A stretch of 64,000 nt of DNA, taken from positions 46,020 through 110,019 of the forward strand of contig CAJNDS010000581.1 in NCBI GenBank assembly GCA_905221605.1, read 5' to 3'. The position numbers were made by a program, and so were the translations under genes. This DNA comes from Symbiodinium natans (Eukaryota > Sar > Dinophyceae > Suessiales > Symbiodiniaceae). The notes beneath the pieces were generated by a model, which did no database searches, was not told the DNA's origin, and saw only the letters and a program-made list of their open reading frames with translations. Shown here piece after piece: positions 35,401 to 43,319 of this stretch (position 1 is the stretch's first letter; each line of letters opens with the position of its first letter).

Positions 35401-37411
35401 CTCCAATCTCCGTGGCATCCCCTTCCACAAACTGGTCCAAGTCCTGCTCCAGGCAACATGCGGAGATTGCTTCTTCATACCGCTCCTGCACCAGGGGCAG
35501 GCCGAAGAGGATGTTGTCCCGCACGGAGGCATTGAGAACTTGCGGGTTCTGAGGTACATATGCCGGCTGACCCAGAATTCGGACCTCACCGGCTGCCACC
35601 CGCACCAAGCCGAAAATGCCGGAGACCAGTGTCGACTTCCCGGAAGCCACTGGGCCAACGGCCATCACCAGCTCTTTGGCACGTACTGTGAGGCTGATCT
35701 CTTGAAGATGTAACCTCTCGCCATTCCACGAGAAGCTGGCACGATCCAGTTGGATGCTGTGGATTCCCTTTTTATCACCCTCCGCGACGTCCGCAACAAC
35801 CGCAGTGGAGGCCATCTCCTTGACCAGCAGCAAACGCTCCACCCGGACAATGCCCGCACTCATGGTCTGCAACTGCATACGGCAGGCCGGCCAGAGCATG
35901 AAACCAAAGGAAAGAGGGTCGAAGTAGGCCACTGTCATCGAAGCGATGTCGGCCTATGGGTTGCTCAATGTGTCATGTGAAGAGTTCGGGTCTTCTTTCT
36001 TTTGTGTTTAGGGCTGAAAGGGCTTTAGGGGGCTTTGGGTCTGGGGTTCCGAAAGGGACAGAGTCTTTAGGGTGTCACACATGTCGGGTGGCCTCTAAGG
36101 AACGGCCCAGAGCGACGTGGGTCAGCAGGGATGCCGTAATCCCAATCACTGGCAAAGCCTGCATGGCACCCTGCTGCAAGGCGTAGCACAAGTGAATCCA
36201 CGACAGAAGCCGCACCTGGAGCAGCTCAGGGATGAGGGTTCAGGGTTCCTAACGCTCTTCCGACTGTAGACCAACGCATACTAACCAAACCCAAAAGGCC
36301 TAAAGAAGCCACGGGAGGGGTCGCGCCTCTTTATCTCGCACTCGTTTAATCTTGGCCTCCAGCGCACCCTCCCACGCGCAGTACTTGATCGATCGCGCAC
36401 CTCACTTCCCAACAATCTCAATATAGAGTTTGGATTCAGGTTTCGAGGTTTGGGGCGGTTTTAGGGATCAGGCATGGGCTTAGGGTTTCAGAATAGCACA
36501 TCAGATGATAAGAACCCAAGAAACTTCTTGAGTTTAAAGGTTGCGTATTGGAGACCTAAGGCACCTTGAAGAGTCTCATTCACGAGGACGAGCCGGGAGT
36601 CTGCCACCGCCAGCTTGGCTTTGACTTTCCGCTTGTAGGCGACCGCTGCCCAGCTACTCAATACTGATACAACTACACAGGACGTCAACCCCACGACAAA
36701 AGCTTCGCGAAGGTAATACAGAAGAATGGCTGATGGCACCAAGATGTTGCAGGGCATTGCCAAGAAGAGGCAAAGGAAAGGTCCCATGTACGGGAAGAGA
36801 CTCGCATCCTGCCCAATCATGGATATGACCTGTCCTTCGCTGAATTGAGCTGTGAAGGCACCGGCATCGATGCTTGCCATCTTCGTGAATATATTGCCTA
36901 CCAACGCAGCCCACATCTGCCTGCCCCAGTGAGAGAACGCATGGAAGCTATGTTGCTGAAAGAGCCCGCCCATCATGCCGGTGGCCGCGATAGCCGAAAG
37001 GTACCCAAATGCCTCAAGCCACAGCCCCAGTCGCAGGGAGTTCACAGTCTGGCGTAGAAGGAAGGGAGCAAGCAAGAAACAACATGAAGTGAGCAGAGCC
37101 CGCAACGCCTCAAGTAGGAATACCTTCTTCCAGCACTGGAAGAGTGCTCTGTGCAGTGAAGGTTTACGGCCCTGTCGGGCTCCCATGGCTAACTCCTGTG
37201 CCAAATGGCCAGAAAGTCTCTCAGCAGCCGATTCACAAGATTCGGCCTGTGGGAATGGCGGCAAAGACATCGCAGAGAAGTCCTGCCGCGAGATGTCCTG
37301 ACAAGCCCTTCGGAAAAATGGCAGCGCCCATCCGAACCAAAGCCGTCGCAGTGGCCCAGCCAATTCCAAGGGGCTTTTTCTGCCATCTTCGGCAGCGTCC
37401 GACTTTGCCAT
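19762..37411 (-). CDS. ABC transporter, ABCC/MRP subfamily (multi-exon gene)
   Basis: A full transporter of two membrane domains and two ATPase domains, expected to export organic anions or conjugates. Exons found, in gene order: 36565-37411, 36327-36400, 36093-36224, 35208-35953, 34933-35099, 28715-28796, 27146-27295, 26957-27021, 26182-26886, 26068-26104, 25426-25526, 20647-20738 and 19762-20404. The sum is about 1,270 residues, the size of short ABCC proteins without a TMD0. The start ATG (37,411) sits in CCCCATGG. Joins 1-2, 2-3, 3-4, 4-5, 6-7, 7-8, 8-9 and 12-13 keep frame and family alignment. The links 5-6 and 11-12 are incomplete, so one or two small exons are missing. Introns 2, 3, 4 and 6 begin with GC. 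Intron 5 (6.1 kb) and the gap before exon 12 (4.7 kb) are loaded with repeats. Substrate cannot be inferred. Confidence 0.9.
20405..21384. other. Intron with telomere-like words and a 23-G run
   Basis: Apart from exon 12 (20,647-20,738) this holds only degenerate CCTAAA words and a homopolymer of 23 G at 20,839-20,861. The homopolymer reads as C in the sense strand of the ABCC gene. Confidence 0.6.
20647..20738 (-). CDS. ABCC exon 12: NBD2 Walker A
   Basis: 92 nt encoding LNLFLPGLTLAVRPGERMG, then ICGRTGSGKSTL. Donor CT|GTCCCC in phase 2. Joined to exon 13 it reads GSGKSTLFLACFRMVELESG, the exact family length. Confidence 0.85.
21385..23057 (+). mobile_element. Probable retroposed spliced-leader RNA
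   Basis: 1,673 bp flanked by a perfect 13-bp direct repeat TAACCCATGATAT (21,372-21,384 and 23,058-23,070), a plausible target-site duplication. The first bases after the left copy are GGCTCAAG, the last eight bases of the dinoflagellate spliced leader (nine if the T of the repeat is counted). The right end is A-rich (GGAAAAACAAA). A short hairpin (TAGGCAG..CTGCCTA) lies near 21,422-21,452. I see no long ORF or known protein in it, so it could be a non-coding RNA copy or a decayed retrogene. Confidence 0.5.
23071..25425. other. ABCC intron: repeats and microsatellites
   Basis: Contains a TCGGCC-periodic stretch (about 23,430-23,640), 22 G at 24,298-24,319, a CATA microsatellite (24,749-24,803) and degenerate TTTAGGG words. 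The candidate small ABCC exon near 23,790 lies here. Confidence 0.5.
25426..25526 (-). CDS. ABCC exon 11: linker into NBD2
   Basis: 33 codons starting KTKKDHDYWKEGVRV and ending SPVALELRE, which resembles the W...G.I.FR entry to NBD2. Donor GAG|GTGGGG. The following dozen residues, including the aromatic A-loop, are not in the next exon found. A candidate reading SYSYASAIMAC lies on the minus strand near 23,765-23,810, but its phase does not match cleanly. Confidence 0.5.
26068..26104 (-). CDS. ABCC exon 10: end of TMD2
   Basis: About 37 nt encoding RVAEYAGLAWEG, the ABCC motif VERV.EY. The donor is uncertain. A GC site (GGCG|GCAAAC) puts it in phase with the next exon. Confidence 0.6.
26182..26886 (-). 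CDS. ABCC exon 9: core of TMD2
   Basis: 235 codons. Family motifs are HLHQKMLASVLRQPLSWYD, TTPLGRVLNRFSQDI, MDTIRAFQRERHF (the coupling-helix T.I+AF) and TPELGGLGLALTVGLAQ. The acceptor is CCTAG|GTG and the donor GCA|GTAAGC. The last ten residues fit the family less well, so the donor could be slightly earlier. Confidence 0.85.
26957..27021 (-). CDS. ABCC exon 8: second TM helix of TMD2
   Basis: 65 nt encoding FDYQRNYLIASLAFALCCTF, then Arg. Donor AGG|GTGCCT, acceptor GGCCAG. Confidence 0.7.
27146..27295 (-). CDS. ABCC exon 7: first TM helix of TMD2
   Basis: Encodes STFLGLFLALSSLLVPLAMF, then LSNVLLAAWIREAR, matching ABCC (F....LL.......S..WLA.W). The donor is taken at CTGG|GTGTGT, in phase with the next exon. 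A GTAAGG four bases on is an alternative. Confidence 0.75.
27440..27735. repeat. Dispersed TCGCG-rich repeat, copy B
   Basis: Related to the copy at 1,335-1,645 in the same orientation, here inside an ABCC intron. It ends TTCATGGAAGGTTTTTGGCG. Confidence 0.7.
27736..28714. repeat. ABCC intron with GGGAGA hexanucleotide array
   Basis: A run of eleven GGGAGA units occupies about 28,006-28,073, preceded by a GGAT microsatellite near 27,912-27,950. Nothing else is recognised. Confidence 0.7.
28715..28796 (-). CDS. ABCC exon 6: linker before TMD2
   Basis: Encodes KSGMKAEGMLQGRLGIREWL NVAQGG, the conserved linker E.R..G.V....Y..Y...GG that precedes TMD2. The donor is GC (GGAG|GCAGCC). It joins exon 7 as G+GC in phase 1. 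The acceptor could be 28,796 or 28,791. Confidence 0.7.
28797..29724. other. ABCC intron, nothing recognised
   Basis: Degenerate CCCTAAA words and a run of 14 G at 29,456-29,469. No exon was identified. Confidence 0.4.
29725..29915. repeat. CTCGAG inverted-repeat family, short copy
   Basis: About two units of the pattern CTCGAGTTTCCAAAAATCC ... GGATTTTTGGAAACTCGAG, the same family as the array at 31,490-32,420. Confidence 0.8.
30051..30872 (+). CDS. Ubiquitin-specific protease-like protein (peptidase C19), intronless
   Basis: 273 residues from the ATG at 30,051, opposite in orientation to the ABCC gene in whose intron it sits. USP landmarks occur in the right order. The Cys box is NPSVLCYLNSTIVALIW (residues about 22-38). 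A QHDVCEFLAFI segment corresponds to QQDA.EFL. Next comes a PQLLSVAAPRFR strand, then the His box NSVHTGHYQVLLAD with WHITDDGSPA. The ending GYVLLYDK is the typical YILFY terminus. The catalytic Cys, His and a following Asp are all present. It is short for a USP, and the finger region is minimal. The frame is open upstream to 29,634, but that part is repeat DNA. The absence of introns, unlike every neighbour, suggests a retrocopy or an ORF of a mobile element. No such element could be delimited. Confidence 0.7.
   Translation: MPPLPSRTPLTPSQFLSSTFLNPSVLCYLNSTIVALIWTVLPSLTCTPTSNPHMSALLSAVANAGGTPVRLDRLLRAALQGWECLYRQHDVCEFLAFIGPKLCPTLAQGQWQCRRMRGDYVLVTDKGTTAQPLALNPHSKCTLDAMLHRWTSQSDRCALVRAPQLLSVAAPRFRNAAGGFGKHRVMLQLLQPEINLPLFTGPGLRVVGVNYRLRACIFHRGNSVHTGHYQVLLADAHDHWHITDDGSPAKSCTYVEANHLAGPDGYVLLYDKV
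30873..31489. other. Downstream flank of the USP-like ORF
   Basis: An open frame at 31,010-31,261 (+) shows no similarity and may be 3' untranslated sequence. Nothing else was recognised. Confidence 0.4.
31490..32420. repeat. Large CTCGAG inverted-repeat array
   Basis: Units of about 100 bp, each a hairpin between CTCGAGTTTCCAAAAATCC and GGATTTTTGGAAACTCGAG. They are separated by CGGGAGCCTCAAAATCC on the left and GGATTTTGAGGCTCCCG on the right. The unit orientation switches near 31,800-31,900, so the whole block is a roughly 0.9-kb palindrome made of smaller palindromes. All the long open frames on both strands here are products of this repeat. Confidence 0.85.
32421..33560. repeat. Telomere-like run and degenerate AT-rich repeat
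   Basis: 32,450-32,520 is a TTTAGGG-like run. From 32,520 to 33,560 a loose motif of the kind TAGGATTCCTATTAATTTTA recurs dozens of times with variable spacing (about 30-35 bp). Confidence 0.65.
33561..34932. other. ABCC intron: G run, AT microsatellites
   Basis: 17 G at 33,677-33,693 and TA/TATTTA microsatellites at 33,830-33,945. I found no exon that would fill the missing linker residues. Confidence 0.45.
34933..35099 (-). CDS. ABCC exon 5: H-loop flank of NBD1 and linker
   Basis: Reads LQICSSADRILILHAGRQV, then QGSFQETAVELGAA. This is the strand after the switch region and the start of the inter-domain linker. The donor is consensus GTAAGA. The phase at the end is 1, which does not match the best start of the next exon, so a small linker exon may lie between. 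Confidence 0.8.
35208..35953 (-). CDS. ABCC exon 4: last TM helix and NBD1
   Basis: NBD1 carries an A-loop Trp (RASFSWNGE), Walker A GPVASGKST, a Q-loop in AYVPQNPQV, the intact signature ISGGQRARIALARA, and Walker B VVVLDDPLSAMD. The Asp in place of the catalytic Glu is usual for ABCC NBD1. The exon ends ...MTTNQ. The donor is GC (AACCA|GCTTCC). A GT eight bases further on would put exon 5 out of frame. Confidence 0.9.
36093..36224 (-). CDS. ABCC exon 3: end of TMD1
   Basis: 44 codons, LLQVRLLSWIHLCYAL to THVALGRSLE. It matches the ABCC segment ending T...Y.LLG..L. The acceptor is TGAG and the donor GAG|GCCACC (GC type). Joined to exon 4 it reads LGRSLEADIASMTVAYFDPL, which aligns without a gap to the family. 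Confidence 0.85.
36327..36400 (-). CDS. ABCC exon 2: TMD1 coupling helix
   Basis: 74 nt between GTGAG and GAG|GCGCGA. It encodes ARSIKYCAWEGALEAKIKRV, the ABCC motif usually written GI+.IK.YAWE..F..KI..IR. It joins exon 1 in phase 1 and exon 3 in phase 0. The donor is GC. Confidence 0.85.
36565..37411 (-). CDS. ABCC exon 1: start and TMD1
   Basis: 282 codons plus one base. It begins MAKSDAAEDG and continues with LRRLWFGWALPFF, the ABCC entry motif before TMD1. Hydrophobic segments include LLTSCCFLLAPFLL, AFGYLSAIAATGMMGGLF and FLCLFLAMPCNILVPSAILL. The conserved cytoplasmic turn SMIGQDASLFPYM and the coupling segment DSRLVLVNETLQ follow. It ends at CAAG before GTGCCT. The frame is open for 31 further codons upstream, but the ATG context and family length favour this start. 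Confidence 0.85.
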
Positions 37412-38592
37412 GGGGCTGAGACAGGAAAGAAAGTCAAAATTTCCTGAGCCCCTCCTAGATCCTCCGACTTCCCAAAGGCGATCTAGAACGAGGAATCGAA
37501 GCAAGCAGAAAATTGCAGACAGCCTTGGAGTCGGCGTTTAGGGTGCACAGCTCAAAGGTTTAAGGCTCGAGGGCGGTGATTTGGATTAGGGTCTGGGCTC
37601 ACAGAACTTGATTTAGAGAGCAGAGCCACCTAAACCTACGTAGCACACCAAGTACCTAAACCTCAGCTGCCCTGCGACTTGAGGCCACGACTTGAGCCCT
37701 GACACAGTGTGGCAACACAACGCTCCCTGGCATAGTTATGTGCTCAGCATGCGGGGGCGGTCGTGCTTAGAACCTTCTACCGGTACTACTCTGCATAACC
37801 TTTTTCGCATAGAGGTACCGAGTACATGGGTGAAGCCACATACAGAGTGTCTCGCGGCGGTGATGGCTATTTTTGACGGCGCCCCAACACATTGAAGGGG
37901 GTGAGTGGAGGGGGGGGAGGGGTGGGTCAAGCCTCAACTTGTAAACCTGAACGGATCTGAACGGGCTTTGGGTTTAAAGCTTAAAGCTGAAAGTTCATGG
38001 CTGGGAGCTTGTACAGTATCAACCTGCCCTTGTGTAGCCCTGAGATCTCGTGGTGAAGGTTCGACGTGGGGCTTGACCTGCGTTCAAGTTTCGAAGGCCT
38101 ATAGGTCCATAAGGTATCACATGTATCAACTTAATTGGGTTTTGGGCTTGGTGGAGAATTGTGGATCCTTGTGCCACATTCTCGCATAAAAAAAAGCTGC
38201 TCGGCACATCTTCGGGTACAATGCTTAAGGATGCTGAAGGTTTTGCTGGCAAGGTGCTTGTTAAGGATGTTCAGCAGGGGGGGGGGGGGGGGGGGGGGAA
38301 TCTTGAGGATCTACTTTTAGAGGATTACACTACCCTGCTTGTTGATTACGCACACGGGGGAAAGCTGCAAAGGGCCTGAACTGCACACTTTTTTGCAGAG
38401 CGCCTGCACTACCTCGTCACAGCACACCTCTACATTCTAGCCATCGCTGAATCATCACCCCAAGATACCCAAAGCAGAAACACGAAGTCTCTCAAGAGTC
38501 TGAAGAGCACTAAAGGTAGAACTCCCCTACTGTCCGCTGCGTTAGGATCTAGTAGGATATGGAAGCACTGGGCTGAGAGCCGCATCAGAGAC
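37412..38592. other. Intergenic region between RRM gene and ABCC gene
   Basis: Should contain the ABCC 5' region and the 3' end of the RRM gene. A run of 22 G lies at 38,277-38,298. No promoter motif is recognisable. Confidence 0.4.
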
Positions 38593-38905
38593 TTACTCCT
38601 CGTCCTCGTCGTCATCGTCGTCGTCAAATTTCTGGCAGCACCGTGGTTTGGGAAGGGCCGGAAGGCCATAGAATGCTGAAATGCAATACAATGGGCCTTG
38701 CTCTTACCTTTGCTGCCTTTTCCTGGCATGCCCAATTCTCTCGAGACGCTCAAGCAGCAAGGAAGTGGAAATGGAGTCTTCACAAAAATGGAGTCACAAT
38801 TGCAAGATTGCTGGCTCTTCGCATCGTGAACGGCTGTTCTCCAGTGTAGGGTCACAGTATGTCACAATGGCTTGCTTTCGAAGCAACTCAGCCAGCCAGC
38901 CCTGC
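38593..38905 (-). CDS. RRM-protein exons 8-10: C-terminal part
   Basis: Exon 8 starts at 38,901 with GWLAELLRKQAIVTYCDPTL. Exon 9 ends at 38,708 (AAG|GTAAGA) and reads ENWACQEKAAK. Exon 10 (38593-38631) encodes KFDDDDDDEDEE and stop. The exon 8 to 9 join is not resolved. Confidence 0.6.
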
Positions 38906-40498
38906 ACAACAAAACGCAATATTCTCTGCCCTCGCGACGTAGCGGGCAAGGCACGGAGCAGATATTTCAGCACAGAGAACTACTTATGAAGGACGCGAAG
39001 AATGTAACGAATGTGAAGACTGCAGTTCCAAAGTAATTCACCTGAAGTGGCTGCGCACCTTTGCCATTCTTTCCATCCTTGCTCTTGCCCTTTCCCTTGC
39101 CATCCTTTCCATCTTTCCCTGAGGGCACATGGGGTTCGGCAAATGCTTCAAAGCCTCAGAATGTCCAACGCTCTCCTTATCTCTCCTTTACGCAAGCCTT
39201 TCTTGCCCTTCTTTCCCTTTCCATCCTTTCCTTTGTCTTTGCCCTTGCCTTTGCCCTTGCCTTTGCCTTCAGTCTGACATTGTGCTCTGACAAATCAGCG
39301 GCTATGCGCACAATGATCCTCCACAAATCAGCGGCTATGCGCACAGCGATCCTCCATCCTTTCCTTTGCCCTGGCCCTTCTCCTTGCCTTTGCCCTTGTC
39401 CGTCGCAATGTTGACCTGATGTCACCCTATGAGTCGTGCTGTTTCGCTGTGGACTTTTGAGCGTGCCTTGAGAGTATTTCCACCATATTCGTCGCCGTCG
39501 AACTCCAAGGCCTCTCAATGAGCACGGTAGCAAACTTAAGTTGTGAACACTGAACGCACAACGAAGTCGCAAATGCCCAAACCCCAAACCCTAAACCCTG
39601 CGACGGTGCTTTGCGCCTTGTTGGCGCCAGCCTTCGTCTTGAAGGTAATGAAAGCCACTTTTGCTGGCAGTGCAATGTCCTAGCGGACCCAATGCAGCAC
39701 TCATTACAAACCCCCCCCCCATGCAAACGTTGCGTCGCTATAATATGTCACTCAGCATGTGCAAACCCAATGTCATCCAATGGCCACCTCAATCTCGCCG
39801 CATTCTTCGAAATCTTTCCGCAGCTGCTTGTCGGAGACGTTCCACGGAATGCCGCCCACAAAGACTTTGGTCACAGCTCCTTTTTGTTGAGCAGAGATGC
39901 GCAAGCATGTGTAAAGTCTGTAAAGTCATGCGCAAACTCGTTCAGCTGCCGCTGATGCAGCACACATGACCGGGCCTTCACCTTCCTGGTCGACGCGCTT
40001 CTTTTTGAGCGGTGGTTCCTCCTCATCGTCCTCTTCCTCTTCTTCCTCTCCGTCATCTTCATCATCTTCATCATCTTCATCAGGGACTTGCTTAGAAGGC
40101 GTGGTTGTAGCTTTTTGAACTCCTTTGGTCGATTTGGCGATCGCCTTGGGCGCTGGCTCTTCCTCCTCGTCGTCATCGTCATCGTCGTCATCGTCGTCAT
40201 CGTCCTCCTCCAGGGCCTTTTTCGCAGCGGCCTTTCCCTTGCCTTTCACGGCTTTTGGGGCGGCTTTTGGAGGCGGTTCGTCGTCGTCCTCGTCGTCATC
40301 GTCGCTATCAACAGCTGACTTGGCTGCAACGACCGCCGTCTTAGTCTTTGTGTTAGCCCTTGGCTTGCCTTTGGTCGGCGGCTGATCTTCGACCTCATCG
40401 TCATCGTCATCGTCATCAGCTGCTTTGCTGGCCTTCTTCTTTTCTTGTGGCTTGATTGCCTTCTTGGCACCTTTCTTCTTCTTGAGGACCTTCGGCAT
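38593..40498 (-). CDS. Nucleolin-like RNA-binding protein (multi-exon gene)
   Basis: Exons in gene order: 39982-40498, 39788-39879, 39617-39679, 39455-39511, 39352-39415, 39192-39266, 39042-39118, about 38810-38901, about 38708-38745 and 38593-38631, roughly 365 residues. The order is an N-terminus of alternating Lys and Asp/Glu blocks, one RRM, a KG/KDGK tail, then an acidic C-terminus FDDDDDDEDEE and stop. This matches the nucleolin/NSR1 plan (acidic N-terminus, RRM, basic glycine-rich tail), although only one RRM is present and the tail is KG instead of RGG. A nucleolar or chromatin RNA-binding role is inferred. Exons 1 to 7 join in frame at every junction. The donors are GT, GT, GC, GT, GA, GT and GT. 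The boundaries of exons 8 and 9 are uncertain. Confidence 0.85.
39042..39415 (-). CDS. RRM-protein exons 5-7: KG-rich tail
   Basis: Three small exons (39352-39415, 39192-39266, 39042-39118) encode VNIATDKGKGKEKGQGKGK, KGKGKGKGKDKGKDGK and KDGKDGKGKGKSKDGKNGKG. The exon 5 donor appears to be GA (GGAG|GATCGC) and lies in the second copy of a 33-bp tandem duplication (39,291-39,356). Confidence 0.75.
39455..39511 (-). CDS. RRM-protein exon 4: end of the RRM
   Basis: 19 codons, ALEFDGDEYGGNTLKARSK, the classic AL.FDG..Y.GR.LKV end of an RRM. Acceptor AGAG|GCC, donor AAA|GTCCAC. Exon 5 also begins GTC. Confidence 0.9.
39617..39679 (-). CDS. RRM-protein exon 3: RNP1 strand
   Basis: 21 codons, DIALPAKVAFITFKTKAGAN then Lys. 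KVAFITF is the RNP1 strand. The donor is GC (AAG|GCGCAA). Confidence 0.9.
39788..39879 (-). CDS. RRM-protein exon 2: RNP2 half of the RRM
   Basis: Encodes AVTKVFVGGIPWNVSDKQL, then RKDFEECGEIE. KVFVGGI is the RNP2 strand, followed by helix 1. Acceptor AAAAAG|GAGC, donor GAG|GTGGCC. Confidence 0.9.
39982..40498 (-). CDS. RRM-protein exon 1: acidic/basic N-terminus
   Basis: 172 codons. MPKVLKKKKGAKKAIK is followed by four Asp/Glu runs separated by Lys/Ala/Pro segments, ending with the NLS-like PPLKKKRVDQEG. The donor is GAAG|GTGAAG. The Ser-rich frame on the plus strand is a shadow of the GAC/GAT runs. Confidence 0.85.
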
Positions 40499-41047
40499 TA
40501 CACTTGCTGCAGCTCCTTAGGTGTGCCGGGAGCCATGAGATAATTGTTAGCCTTCTCTCCCTTTTGGGCCAGGCCAAACAGCTGGAGCCCGTGGCAAAAG
40601 CGGGGTCGTAGCTCGGTGTAGCTCCGTGAAGGTTTTGCAGTCATATTTAATGCTCACGCCCTCTTATGCTGGACCCACGGCCACAAGCGCACGGTCGCTT
40701 GTTTTCCTTCGCTTGTCTTTGAGCTCTCTCTGAGCTGAGTGAAGGAAACACGGTGACCTGAGGACATGACCAGGGGATCCACAGATCCTGCTTGCAGCGA
40801 TCCTTACAGTACAGGGTGCGGCGCAGCCACCACGCAGCAGAGGTTGTCCACCTCACTTGATACCTGTGAGGTCCTGTGAGGTCATCATTGTTTCTCGAAC
40901 CCTGATACAACAGATACGCCGAAAAAGGCCGACTCCAAGATGGGCGCGATTGCGTATGCCGAAGCGGCAAAGTACAGATTCCAAAGCTGTGCCTCAGCCA
41001 AGGCTGCGATCCCACAGAGCCACCTGAGCAGTGGGTTAAAGTTGGGC
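40499..41047. other. Intergenic spacer between carrier and RRM genes
   Basis: 549 bp between the carrier stop and the RRM-protein ATG. It should hold both the 3' and 5' untranslated regions. No motif was recognised. Confidence 0.45.
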
Positions 41048-42107
41048 TCACGCGGCTTCGGCTGAAGCGGTTGGAAGAACGACCCAGGGATACCCAGGCG
41101 CCCCGGCAGCAAACTCCACACCGCCGAAGGTAGCGGCATTGAAGACAAAGGCACGTTGCATTGCTGCGCCTTCTGAGATCGCTTAAAGGATGCTCTAAAA
41201 GGATGCTTAAAAGGAGTATAAAAAGGAGTCGGGGGAGTCACAGGCGGCTGTCATCTGACTCATCTGACCCTGAGGCGTCGGCCGAAGCCGCGCAGGAAAA
41301 AGGCAGGGCCCTCGCGTGCGAGGCCTTGCCAGCTTCGCAGTGGAGTCCCAGTGACTCAAACTTCAGGCATGGGCTTGTTCTGGCAGATTTGGTCGGTATT
41401 CTCACAGTTTTCTCGCACAAGCAATGACCATCAAATGAAAAAGTGCCGGCTGATGCCAGCTCAGCCTTGTGCAACGGTCTGGCGCACAGACCGCTCTGAG
41501 GCTGTGGCCTCACCGAACAGCTGAAGAGCTGGAGCAAAATGAGTCTCTCTTCGGAAGGTGATGGAAGCCGTTAAGATGTTTTAAGTGCACTCGACTGTGC
41601 ACTCCACAACGGCTTTGCAAAAAAAGTGTGACAACATGCGCGAACATAAGATGTGCAACTCATGAGACTCTTATGCTTCAACATCCGGCTGGCCAGCATG
41701 AAGACAGCTCAGACAGCTCAGCTCATGGAGGCGCTGCCTCGAGCGGAAGGCTCTGGATGCGGGACTTCACAACATCCACAGGATGGATCATGCCTGGCAC
41801 GGGGGCAAGTCCCCAAAGGGAAAAAGAAAACTCACAAAGCCCGACTGGCTTCAGCGCACCCAGTGCGAAGCAGCCCGCGAAGCCACCCGACACGAGCGTG
41901 GACAGCACCACCTGTGACCATTCTTTTACATACAATACATATATATATGTATATATATATATTCATTGATTTCTTCATATGTGTACAAAGAGAGAGGTGT
42001 GCCCGAAGGAAATGCCTTCTTTGAGGCTCTTTGAGGCAAGGGCGGGGACATGGTTAAGGTCCATATGGCGCCGGGACTCCTCGTAGACTAAGAAGTATAC
42101 GCCATAC
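41048..42107 (-). CDS. Carrier exons 11-16: third repeat and stop
   Basis: 42050-42107 is YGVYFLVYEESRRHMDLNH. 41860-41911 is VVLSTLVSGGFAGCFAL. 41725-41793 is GMIHPVDVVKSRIQS. 41589-41612 is VVECTVE (24 nt). 41277-41324 is LAREGPAFFLRGFGR. 41048-41163 is MQRAFVFNAATFGGVEFAAG to the TGA. Spacings between family motifs match the third carrier repeat. The 41,725 donor is probably GA (CCAT|GAGCTG). Confidence 0.8.
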
Positions 42108-43279
42108 CTCAGAATCACGTGGCAAGGCCAGAAGGGAGCCACCAAAAGTCGCCGAGCAGCGTGCGATGGGCACTCCTTCACTGCCGTGGCGCCCAGGCCT
42201 CCAAATTTCGGGTGCCTCTACGTTCCTCCATCTCTGCCCCACTTTACCACCAGAATGTTGGCTACTGCAGTTAGTACAGCCTTGCAGGCAGCCATGGCGT
42301 AGGCCCAGCATCTTGACGCGCTCCCGCAGGATGCGCCACTCGGGCAACAAAGCAATGCCCCACAATGCCACACCGTACCACGCACGCAACGTACTGAGTT
42401 GCAAAGAAAAAGAGCGAGAACGAGCGAGAGGGACAGAGAGATGCGTATCATATACATGAATGTATGTTGTACTTGTATGTCAATTATCTGTATGTATATG
42501 AATGCATGCATGATCTAATGTATACAAATCAGCACTAAAGTCTCCATTTACATGTGCATTCATACTTTATGTATGTACTGTACTTGCACTTTCATGTACA
42601 GCCATGTCATGTCTGTATCTGTATCAATATGTACATATGTATGTCGCATGTACCGTTTGAGTTGTATTTACACCTTTATGCATATTTCAACATGTGTTTG
42701 TACAAGCTGAAACATGCAAATGACATGAACTACGCAGTAACTACGCAAGGTTGCAGCATACTGAATGGATGCAAACTTCAAGTGACTCGGGGCCCTCGCG
42801 GGGCCAGGGCTCCAGTTCTGTGGCCCGGAGGTGGAAGGCGTGAACTGCACCTGCCGCTGCGTCTTCACCAAATCCACCTCAGAAATCCAATCCACCGAGA
42901 CAGTCGGTGCAAACAGTCTTACGCCAGTGCCACAGTGTCCCACAATCCCTCAACCCTGCCTGGTTTCAACACTTGTAGTGTTTGTTTGTCAACACGGATG
43001 GGCGTAGTGGCGAGATGTGGCGAGCTTTCTTTGCCGTGTGCCTGGAGCTTAAAGCTGGCACGGGTGACGGTGTTCGATGGTCGAGTGACCACACTTGGCG
43101 GGCACACAGGCGACTGCCCCCGCCCCACAGCCAAGCTGCCTTTGGCGCAAACGACTCAGCCCTGCTGAGAATCAGACTAGGCACACGAGGGGACTCTGGG
43201 CCTCAGCACAAACTCGCATCCACTTTGAGAGAAAGTTGTACGAGAGTGGGAACGACCGGAAAGACAGGCAAAAGGCCAA

Positions 43280-43319
<40 letters not shown>

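Noticed and set aside
40125-40385. Ser-rich plus-strand ORF
   Set aside because: Reverse complement of Asp codon runs in the RRM-protein first exon.
40885-41241. 118-codon minus ORF with hydrophobic segments
   Set aside because: It overlaps the last carrier exon (41,048-41,163) in another frame. The carrier frame has family motifs and a proper stop, so this is a shadow.
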